DNA of 64,000 bases from Terana coerulea (taxonomy: Eukaryota > Basidiomycota > Agaricomycetes > Polyporales > Phanerochaetaceae): the NCBI GenBank assembly GCA_024811115.1, contig JAKOGH010000696.1:62001-126000 (forward strand), read 5' to 3'. Positions 46,557 through 56,520 of the stretch are shown piece after piece. Below the pieces are notes generated by a model. That model saw nothing but the letters and a program-made list of their open reading frames with translations. It was not told where the DNA came from and did not search any database. The first letter of the stretch is position 1. The number at the start of each line of letters is the position of its first letter. The position numbers were made by a program, and so were the translations under genes.

Positions 46557-49311
46557 CTATCGCAGGTTGTAGTTGAGGCGGAAGGCTGAGGCACCCGATG
46601 AGTATCGCCAAGGTTCAAAGATGGCAGATAGGAGCGCGGAGGAATAGGCGGCGTACCTTCCAAGTCCTGGCGATCGCACAGCGTCGCGAGGTCGAGCCGG
46701 CCTTCGTGCAGGCAGCACGTCTTGAGACTGTCCCACAGCGCAGAGGACGTGATCCCACGCTTGTCGTCCCCGCTGTCTGGGGTGTGCACGCTGTCCGCCT
46801 CCTGCAGCGAAAGGGCATCCAGGATGTGGCCCGAGGCTTCTTGGAACCGCTGAGAAAGGGGGTGATCAGAATAGGGAGCGCGCCCCAGAGCAGGGGGTGC
46901 TTACACGCAGGTTGATGCACGATATGCCGAGGTTGAATCTGGGGTCTTGGGTAAGCGAATCGGAAGGTCAGATGAAAAACGGCGGTTGACGTGCCTCGCG
47001 CGGATGTATGCTGGGTTGAGCTCCAGGGCACGGTAGTAGTACTCGAGAGCCTCGGCCGGTTGCCCGCTGTTGGCCAGCGTAGCACCAACACGATTGTACA
47101 GCTGCCAGTCCTAGAAAGAATTAATGAGACATGAACATATGATGTGCTCCGCATACGCACGTCGGGTCGGACAGCAAGGGCAGTCGTGAAGCAATCCTTC
47201 GCCTTTTCGTAAGCCTGAACCAGCCGTCAGGATTCACAGTAGCCAAGAGAAGACACGGCGACAGACCTCGTTCGGTGTTCATGAGCACCGCCAGCGCAAT
47301 CTGTATGTCCGCATCAATCTCCCCCGCTCTCGTCGCTCCGCGCCATCGCGATCAAGCAGTCAATCAGCTCGTTGAACCGCTCCGCCTGGCCCATGTCCTC
47401 CCGCGGCGGGTGCGCCGCGCGGAACTGCGCGACGGCGGCGCGGTAGCGCGCGTGGTGCGCGACCCACTCGCGCACGGCCTCGTACGCGCCGTGCCGGTCG
47501 CCCTCGTTCGTGTGCGAGACCGCGAGCGCGAGCCAGGACGGGAGGTGGCCCGGCTCGAGCTCGAGCGCGCGCCGCAGCGCCTGCACCGCGCGGCCCTCCC
47601 GCTCGTTCTCCTGCTGCCGCACGCCGAGCGCGTGCCACGCGCCCGCGTCGCCCGGCGCGCGCTGCACCGCCGCCTCCATCTCCAGCACGCTCTGCGGGGT
47701 CAACATTGTCAGCACAGCCAGCACGCGGGAGAGCGGGCAGACGGGCGGCGACGTACGTCGTACAGCGAGCTGTGCAGCTCCGTGTGGGAGAGGTGCTGGC
47801 GCGTGCTCGCCTCGCCGAGCAGGTACGGGTTGTGCGCCGTGAACTGGTAGTTCGCGACCGGCCGGATGCCCGTCGCGCTCGCCTCGAACCGGTCCCAGTC
47901 GCGCTGCAGCCGGTCCCACTCGCCGTGCGGGCGCGCGACCATGCCCTGCGCGGCCGGCGCGTCCTGCCAGTACGCCATGTACGCGTCGTTCTCCTGCCGG
48001 AAGTACTCGTCGATGTCCTCCGCGACGGACTGCAGCGCGTCGCCCGCGTCCTCGAGCGTGCGCTGCGCGTCGGATGCGTGCACAGGTTCGCCGTATGCCG
48101 TATGCATGGCGGCGGCGCCCGGAATGGTGCGCGATGTGATGGGCGGTTCGGCGTACATGGCGCGCCCTTTCCCTTTGGTGTCCGTGCCCGCGGCGTTCTG
48201 GAAGTCGGACGCCCATCCGCCCGCGTCCGCCTTTGGGGACCATCTGGTCGCCGTCGACGACCACCTCCTTGTCGCGAATCTGCCGCATCAGGCCCAGAAA
48301 CGCGCTGTTCTGAAACTTCGGGTTCTGCTCGCCCCGAACCGGCGTCGATGAGCGAGCCGGCCGCCCGCGCGAGCTCGTCGGGGTCCTCTGCCCGCGGCGC
48401 CGACCGCTCCTGGGCGGCTTCCGCGGGAGCGGCGGACAGCGCCTCATGGGACTGGAAAGCCTGCTCCCAGTGCGAGGCTGCAAAGCATCAGCTTCGGTAA
48501 CGATAAATGTGTCTGAGACACGCACCATCGACGCTGGGAGCAGGCTTCTGTGCTTGGGGGCCAGGCGAGAACGCTTGGTAAGGCATCGGGCTCATGCTGT
48601 TTGCAAACCCAAGCGTCGAGGGCGCCCACTGGTTGTGTCCTGCCCGTTGTGGCGCCCGATCAATACCGCCGCAGCGCATCAGAGCAGCGGCGGTCTCACC
48701 TTGAAGCGGGCTGTTCAGCGCACCGGGCTGCAGCGGCGTGTGGCTCGCCTGTCGCGTGTGCGGCGCGGCGTGATCCGCCTGCGCACGGAACGCTTGCGCG
48801 AACGAGCTCGGCCCTGGCTGCTGCTGCAGGAAGTCCGCCGCCCCACGGGGCAGCCGCCGCCGCGGCCGGGGATTGAGCGGCAGTGTGCGCGGCGACGGGA
48901 GGCAGGGCGTGGTGCAGGGCGCCGAGGTCGTACGGCGCAGAGCCCAGCGTCGAGGGGCCTGCGGACGAGGCCCCGGCCGCGAAAAAACGTGCGGCGTCCT
49001 GGTCGGCGCCCGGCGCCGCGCCGTACTGTGTGCGAAACGTCTGGAGCAGCGGTGAAACGCTGAGACGGAGATACTGAAGCACAGAGGAGGGTCCGGACAT
49101 ACCTGCCTTGACGAACCAGCACGCCCAGCGCCGAACTGGTCCTGATTGTGTTCGGGTGAGCATGGCACATCACAAAAAAGCTTACGTTCCAGAAGCAGAT
49201 GCAGAAAGTTACCTGCTGCAGACCGCGATCGCGGTCGAGCTCCTTGCTAAGACCCTGCAGAGGGTTGATGGGGCCACAGTCCGCGCCGCCGACGAGCATG
49301 GGGAGCGCCAT
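46557..49311 (-). CDS. PEX5: peroxisomal targeting signal 1 receptor PEX5
   Basis: Cycling import receptor for PTS1 cargo, about 719 residues. Exons: 49213-49311, 49103-49141, 48700-49040, 48526-48639, 47757-48477, 47267-47691, 47161-47214, 46995-47110, 46905-46938, 46657-46849, 46557-46585. The N-terminus MALPMLVGGADCGP has the conserved Cys used for mono-ubiquitination, then NPLQGLSKELDRDRG. WxxxF/Y peptides that bind PEX14/PEX13: WEQAF and WASDF, and probably WAADF after a shift. TPR domain: from SVLEMEAAVQ through AWHALGVRQQENE, DWQLYNRVGATLANSG and YIRARFNLGISCINL. Ends AFRLNYNLR. Apparent one-base shifts: CCCC 48841-48844, 48337-48338, TTT 48232-48234, CCCCC 47321-47325, and near 47268-47275. 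The intron 46939-46994 uses a GC donor. Confidence 0.92.
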
Positions 49312-50784
49312 GGTGCAGCGAGCCAGAGATAGATGGAAGTCAGAGGCAGGGTGCGTGGCGCGCTCGAGGCGGCAGGCGCCGGCGGTAAATATCGGCGGCT
49401 TTCACGTGATTCCGGTCAGGTGCGCCTCTGCCTGCCCGCTCGCGGAGGTGGCAATGCGGGCAGAGAACTGGGGCGGACCCGCACATCGAGCTGCATAAGA
49501 ACTCGCATTCACGCGTATATTCCTCGGCATGGCGGCGGGCTGCAGGGTAGGCATGAAGACCGGATATCTGGCCGTCTGTCCCGGAGACGCGGCCCCTGCG
49601 CCACAAAGCTTTATGTGACTGTGACATGCTACGTCCGCTCTCGGTCACGCCCTGCAGCGAACATGGAACATTTGATGCGGGGATGGGGAATATTGCTCGT
49701 TCAGGGGTGCGCATGAGCAGAGATGGCCTAGCTATTATAACCATCACCGGTTGAGGAACCTTGCATACAGGCAATGAGAATACCCCCGACACGGCAGAGA
49801 GTTGCCTTTGATGCCCATGGCAACTGCAGCGACCAAACTTACGACACCACCGGACTGCATCTCCATCCGCAACTCAGCCGCACCGCATCACACTTAAGAA
49901 ATGACCGCAGAGGCGACCCTTGATCGCAGTGATGGGGATTTGCAAGCTGTGAGGGCATACCGAGCCCGCCACGACGCGAGCCGTGAGCCGCGCTCCTCTT
50001 CGAGCCGTCACCGCCTCCCACGCCTGATCTCCGCCTCCTTGGCAGCGGCCCAAGGCGCATCAGAAACCCCTCTGTCCATTTCTTGCACGGTCGCTTACGG
50101 CGGTGCGCAGTGCCGAGCACCGGTGCCCCTACGCCCCGCAGCACGGCGCGTGTGCGCCGGCTCTGCGCCGTTACAAATAGCCTTGCCTGCCGAGTCGGTG
50201 CGCCTGGACGGGCGGCGCTTCGCAGGGCCGTGCGGGGGCTGCGCGCAACTCAGGACCTGCCTAATCCGGCGCACGCCCGCCTCAGCGCCACAAGGACGTA
50301 AGGGAAGCGTCCCACGTGGCGTCTAGCATCCTCCCGGCCTCCCGAGTGCCATCCCTGAAGCGTATGACGCACAGGCCCAGGGCGCACGATCACCCATCCG
50401 GCGTCTCGGAGACGTCGCAGCGTCCGCGGAGGCCCTGTTCTGAAACGCGCACCGCATCCGTGTGGCTCGATCACCCCATGTCTATTATCCGCTAGCCCCT
50501 CTATCCTGTGGAGGCAATATGATACATGCAAAGTACGATACATGAACGCTGTGAGACTCTCTGAAGACCCTGAACCCGTATTTCGATGGCGTGCTAATCC
50601 TGGGTATAATATGAACGGCGCCGGAACGTTTAAGGCGAGGCCCTTCGGTCCGAAGAGCTACTCTGGTCCTCCCAATCCTCCTCGTTCGGGCTGAGACGTG
50701 CCGCGATGGCTACTGCATCTGCCGTCTGTCGACATTCTACGCCACCCTCCGAGCGCACTTTGGACATCCTATCAGCCCAATCAT
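49312..50784. other. gene-free stretch
   Basis: About 1.5 kb between PEX5 (promoter side) and the 3' end of the next minus-strand gene. Contains GCGCCACAAAG at 49598-49608, about 290 bases upstream of PEX5. No gene or RNA recognised. Confidence 0.4.
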
Positions 50785-51953
50785 TCAGTCTGATACGCCG
50801 GACTGGCACTCACAGTGGCGCTGCAGAGACGATCAAAACGATATGCATCAGAGCACATGAAGACGTCAGTATGCGCTAACAACGCGGAGGGCTTGGGATG
50901 CTTACATTGAGTGCGTCGAGTCTGCTGAACGTCTTCCCACATCCTTGACAGACGTTTGATACCTGCGATCGGGCAGCGTGTAGTGCTTGATGGCGCCTGT
51001 TTTATTATATCGTAATGAGCCGCAGGCCTGAATTGTCCGCGAAATGCACTCACTTGCAGTCGTGCTGGCGCGCGAAGCCCTTGCCACACCCCGGCCATTC
51101 GCACACAAACGGACGCTCCTCGGTATGGGAGCGCAGGTGCCCTGAAAACAAAGTGACGCATGAGCATGCAGGAGCGCGCGGGCGGAAGACGGGGACAGAA
51201 CGCACCTCGGAGGTTGAACCGACGCGTGAACGTGCTGCCGCACCCGGGGACCGGGCACTGGAAGTTCGCCTCGTTCCGGCGGCGGCTCGCACTAGCCGCC
51301 TGCGTCGCGCTCGTCGTCACCGTCTGCTTCTCGACCTGCAGGATGGGCGGCAGGCGCGTGGCGCTCGCGCCGAACGCCGCCGCGCTCGCCAGGCTGCCGC
51401 GCTGCGTGCCCAGGGCGCCCGGCGGCAGCAGGCGCGACTGCTCGTAGAGCATCGCGGCCTGCGGCGCGCGCTCGGCCTCCCCCTGCGGGCTCCGTCGGGT
51501 GTCTCGGCGGGCCGAGGCTGGCGCGCTGATGGGCGCAGCAGGCGCAAGGCGCGCCGAGCTCGACGGCTCGTGCAGCGAGGAGAGGGACTCGCGGCTCTGC
51601 CAGCCGACCGGGGAGGGGCGTGCATCGACTGGGGGTGGCTCATCTGAGGCGCAGCGTAGCGGTGGTAGTTGGTGCTCGGCCCTGGTGAGTGTAGGTCCAG
51701 GGGGTGTGAGTGCGAAGATGCCGGATTGCTGGTGTAGGACGTCGTGTGTCCACCGAACCTGCCCTCCATAGAGTACGCATTGTATCCGTACGCTACGCTG
51801 GACTGGGAGGCGTGCGTCCCTTGCGGCATGTAGCTCTGGGCGGTGTGGTTGGGAGGGTAAAAATCCCGGGTGGAGAGGGTGAGGGGGTCGAATGAGTGCG
51901 GAGGATAAGTAGGCAGGAAAGGCCGCCGCGTGCATTCTACTGCTGACTTCCAT
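50785..51953 (-). CDS. C2H2 zinc-finger transcription factor (Crz1/Prz1-like fingers)
   Basis: About 320 residues. Exons: 51206-51953, 51054-51141, 50906-50996, 50785-50820. Long Ser/Pro/Tyr/His-rich N-terminal region (FYPPNHTAQSY, YNAYSMEGRF), then fingers close to the C-terminus: CPVPGCGSTFTRRFNLRGH with RSH, CEWPGCGKGFARQHDCKRH with ALH, and a third CQGCGKTFSRLDALNRH that lacks its second His (CECQSGVSD then stop). Introns split fingers 1, 2 and 3 near their helices. Closest in style to basidiomycete calcineurin-responsive Crz1/Prz1-like factors; target genes unknown. Two apparent shifts: an extra C near 51925 and a missing C in GGGG 51615-51618 (plus strand); they cancel in total length. 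TATAAAG on the minus strand at 52152-52158. Confidence 0.8.
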
Positions 51954-52849
51954 AATGTGCGAGACGCTGGGCGATGCTGATAGTTGGAGTGCTAGTGCCT
52001 GGATGCAGAGTTCCTCGCTGGCGCGCTCGCTGGAGAAGGCGTCGTGTGCGTCTGTGGTTGTGGGTGGTTGTTGCAGGAGCTTGACGCAGGTGATGTCGGG
52101 CGGTGGGGGCTCGTGAGGGGTGCGCCGTGGCTGCCCTGCCGCGACAGAGGACTTTATACAGAATGGGAGCCATGGCCGGGGAGAGTGCGCGTTGATTTGT
52201 GACAAGTCACCACGCAGCTCGTCGGAAGGCTGGCTGTAGATCGACCCAATCTGAGATGCTCCTGGCCAGATTGAAATGGTGCACCGCCGGTGAAACAGGT
52301 GGCGGTGTGGGAGTCCGAATCCGTATTATGGTCCCTCCCCATCACGCCCGAAGGGTGTCTGGGGTGTGTCTCCATCCATCAGCGGCGCCAATCTATCTCT
52401 GCTCCTCCCAGACCCCGATCTCCGCCCGTCCCCACCCCTCCCTCCGTACCGACTCGCCGCTGACAGTGTCCGGCACGTCTGGGGCGTCAGCCAATTCGTC
52501 GCAGCCTGCTCCGTTACGGTGGCTTTCGCAGAGCCAGCTCTCTTCCTCAGCTGTCACCAGCCTATTCCGTAATATCCGCTCCAAAGCGGATTACACGCTC
52601 ACTTGTTGCCTTGAGGCCTTTTCCCCCTGCTCCCAAGCGGGAGAAGCTGCCGAACGTTCTTGCAACGCGGGAGAGACCCTCGCTCACTTCATAGGACACC
52701 GTGCATACGTTAGGGCTATTACACGCTAAGCTAAGTACAGTAAACATGTTTACCACGGGGGTTTCGTAACGATGGGAGCCACTTCAATGCAAGGTCTGTG
52801 TGCGCCGCTTCCCGAACCCATGCCTGACTAAAGCCAACAGTTGATGACC
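51954..52849. other. intergenic
   Basis: About 0.9 kb; includes the TATA box (52152-52158, minus strand) and 5' leader of the zinc-finger gene. Nothing further recognised up to the stop of the alpha/beta hydrolase gene. Confidence 0.45.
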
Positions 52850-55800
52850 CTAACCAAAGAATCCCCCCTCTGGGGTGTCCGTCACTCTCGGGGAGTCCGT
52901 GCTGATGAGATGCGAGTCTATCAGCCTCCGCCGGCGCATCAGCTCAGACTCCGAGATCTTCTGTCCCGCCTTCGCGGGGGCCTGCCCAGCACCTCCATTC
53001 GGTGTTGATGGCAGCGCGGCACTGGTCTGCGCGGAGGCCAGACCGCTGGCAGGTACAGCGACGGGTACCGCCCCCTCGGTGCCATGCAGTACATCAGGTA
53101 TCGACGCGGGATGATGCGCCTCGTCCGAGCTAGCGGCAGAAGCTCCCACCCCTCCGTCGGTATGCGCTCTTGTCCGTTCGCTGCCTTGCCGGGGACGCCC
53201 TTCGCCACACGCGGCGTGCGCGAGCCCGACCGCGCCCGCCCCGCGAGCCGCTCGCGCGCGCCGCCGCTGAACGACGACGGGGGCGACCGCCTCTTCGGCG
53301 CGAACGTCAGCGCGTCGTCCGTCTCCGTCTCCAGTTCTGTCTCTGATGCCGGCGGCGTGCCTGCTTGGGCCTGCGCCGGCGGCGGCCGTGGCTTCTTGCT
53401 GGCTTGTCCTCCCGCCGGGATCGCTGCGCCGCGACGCCTACCCCGCCTCGCCGCGAAGACGTCGTCGATGCGATCAGCGAGGTCGCTGATCACCTTGCGG
53501 GCGTCGTGCATCAATTGGGCCATTTGCATGTAACCATGGCTCCAATCACTGAATATGTGCAGCTGCACCCACTCCTCCTCGCTCTGCAGCACCAGCTCGG
53601 AGTACTCGCGTTTCAGGCCTCGGACGGACGCGTCGTCGCGGCCTGCATCGCCCACGCTCGTCCGCGGGTGTTCGCCGCGCTTGAGCACCCGGCCGAACAG
53701 GATCTGCTCGAGCTCCCTGCGCCGCGCACGCTTCGCGTCGCGCACCCGGCCGGCGAATATTATCGTGTCGTCCACGAACGGGTCTTTCTCCCCGCACGAC
53801 ATGATGAGCGGTGGGAACTGCGCGAGAAGCGTGCTGGGCGCGAGCACCGGAGATAGGTGGTAGTCGGCGGCAAAATCTGGGTTCCGGTGCGGGCCCACGA
53901 AGAGGATAGCCATGGCACGCATCTGAGAGACAGGGGGCCGTCCGCATCAGTGCCATCACGGATAGGCTCACGGCACACTCACCATGCTCGGAGGGATAAT
54001 GCGATCCTGGAAATATCCAGTCCTGCTCGTCATGGCCAGGCGCGTCCCAAGGGGCGGCTCCTCCCTCGCTTGCGTGCCCGTCTCTGATGGCTCAGGACGC
54101 GGTTTCTCAGGCTCCACTTGGTTAATGACAGGATCGAAACGGACACGGGCCAGAATAGGTTTCTCATTGTCCGGTGCGGCGCCGAGGTCGGCACCATCCT
54201 CGTCATCGGCGAGGTTTCCTGCCTCTTCCACACCGTTGGCAGCCGCATCGAAGCCGCTAAGTCCCGCCGGCCCCGCGCTCCAGTTTTTGACGCTTGGGCT
54301 TGATGCTCGGCTACGGAGCGACGGCCTCTCGCTCGATGGTGAGGTCAAAGTTCGCAGGGCGTCCCGCCAGCTGCGCCGCCGGCGGAGAGGCTTGCGGTCT
54401 CCCACCATTGACAGAGGGCTGATGTGTTTGAAGTGATCCTTCCCTCCACTAGCCCTGGCAAGTTCCCTGACGACTGTTCAGATTGCAGGACGCGAAGGTT
54501 CGCGGGAGACATCCATGATGTGAAGTTGAAATCCAGGGCCGCGTAGTTGAGTTGCAACGCCAGGGGGTGTGGCACGGGAAGCTGTGTTTCGAGGATCTTG
54601 ATCATGACTGCGACTGCGATGTGGGCTCCCTGCAGGCGCCACAAAGTTCGGTGAGCACGCCGGCACTGGGGATCTGAGACATAAGCACTCACGCGGAGTC
54701 CCCAGAGAACACGACGTCGAAAGAGGTACCAGACATCCCAATGATCTTTCCAGAAGACCCGACGAGAGTGCGGTACACGTCGAAGCATTCGTCGATAGCA
54801 AACGGATATGGGTCTGTCAAACAGTGTCAGCTGAGACCGCGAAGACTGGAACACAAGTACCAACACTCGGGTGCTTTCCCATATTCAATTGATAGAACGG
54901 GTTTCCCGGTGCGTTCGGCCCACATCCGAAGACGATCTTCATGATGTTCAGGTGTCATCGAAATAAACCCTCCGCCGGGGAAGTCGAGAATCAGTTCGGT
55001 GGCGCGCGAGAGCTGATGCTCTGGAGGCGCGAAGAACAGCCATGCAGTAACAGGTCTCTGATACGTTGAGTCGGCTGGGCGTGGTAGAGTGATTTTTCGG
55101 CGAATAGTGACCTTCGGCCAGACATGCAGGGCGCGTGAGCTGATGCAAAAGTGGCAAAATGATAGTCAGTATCAAAGGCCTTCCGAGCACAAGCATGGAA
55201 GACGCACGTAAGGATTGGTGTTTTTCTCCCATGTAGCGCGAAGCATCTCAACAGTGGGCACGGCGCGAAAACGGCGAAGCTAAACGAGAAAAACCTGTCA
55301 TGAAAAATCTCACGTTTTGATATTGCGAAGTGAATTGCAATACCTTCTCGTCAGCCTCAGTTGCGTAAACGATGTAATACACCGAAAATAGCACAGAACA
55401 AATGTCCTTGAGCCATTTGGGTCGTATCGTCATCGCGGTTGCAAATCCAGCATCGAATCCAGTGGCCAGCCAGGTCGCCCGGTAATAATTCGGCGAATAC
55501 TGAAATGCAAGGTTGATAAGTAGGCAACAAAGATGTGCTTCAGGCGCACTAACGAGATTCGCGAGTGGTTCGGGTGCTGAGGAGTATGATGTGAGCGGGT
55601 AAGGCCAAGCGAGTGATGAGACACGCACATCCAAGGCCTAGGATCTTGTCTATGTTTCTGACGGCATAGACCCCCGTGAGGGTGCTCACAATGATTTGCC
55701 AAGGTGTGAACTGCTCTGTGCCGGCCGTTCAGATGGTGAACGCATGAAACATGAATAAGACTTGACGTACTCAACAGCCTGTTCGCTCGCCTCAGCCACA

Positions 55801-55983
55801 GCACCCTAGGCCCGCCTCGGTTCCCATACAATATCCTCCATATCCAAAAGAAAATAACCAAAAATACCTAGAAAAGTCAACGTGCACAGGTTAGCGCAGC
55901 TGTTTGGCTTCGCCGTACGTCTGAACACTCACTTGTAGTCTTTTCCAAGATGGACTTGGTCTGCCCAGTAGATGGTCAATCAT
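52850..55983 (-). CDS. membrane-anchored alpha/beta hydrolase (hormone-sensitive-lipase-like, fold 3)
   Basis: Large lipase/esterase-like protein, about 885 residues over nine exons: 55933-55983, 55771-55867, 55629-55715, 55344-55576, 55208-55279, 54865-55140, 54693-54813, 53983-54629, 52850-53922. The N-terminus has a membrane segment (VFLVIFFWIWRILYGN) and a second hydrophobic one (TPWQIIVSTLTGVYAV). Catalytic part: oxyanion motif DFPGGGF, nucleophile GDSA, acid Asp in CGEKDPFVDD, His in SDWSHGY. Between nucleophile and acid sits a charged insert of about 120 residues (53990-54400), and a Ser/Arg/Pro-rich tail ends MRRRRLIDSHLIS...GGFFG. Apparent shifts near 55134, 55080, CCC 54628-54630, TT 54440-54441 and near 53150. 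Probably an ER or lipid-droplet enzyme; substrate unknown. Confidence 0.8.
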
Positions 55984-56520
55984 ATCCCGGGGCTAGGACG
56001 TGGTCGTAGTGGTCAAGCGGTCTGTTTGCCTGCATTCTGTCCGCGGGCTTGAGTACTGGTCGTGGTGATGCTGGTCACAGCCAAGGCATGTGATTCTCCC
56101 GCAAGCACGCACCCAGCCAAATTGGGATCCTTGCGGTCCCAGGCGTCTAGATTTTGATCGCGCCGACTCTCCGCGAGACGCCGAGGGCCGTGTCAAGGGT
56201 CTTACAGTAAGGTTGAGAGGAGCAATCCTGTAATGAATGCCGCATGCGCACGATGAATGAACGATTCACTGAGGGAACCAAGTGCTGTTTGAAAAAAAAC
56301 GACGAACGACCGACTTGCTGGAAGCAGCTGGCGAAACGGCTTTGTCGGTAATACGATTGCCCTATCGAGGATGTCGCATGTCGGTAAGTTTAACTTATCA
56401 GATAATGGGGAGATAGTGCTAACTTCGAGTCACAGTCTTTCCTGCTCTCTCCGCAGACGTCTTTTAACCATACGACTTACCGCTACTTGACCTTAACTGA
56501 GGTAGATTGAAGCACACGCG
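55984..56520. other. divergent promoter region
   Basis: 537 bases between the hydrolase gene (minus) and the allantoicase fusion gene (plus). GATA-type words such as TTATCAGATAATG at 56396-56408 lie about 115 bases before the allantoicase start; paired GATA sites are known targets of nitrogen regulators in fungi, so nitrogen control is plausible. Confidence 0.4.
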
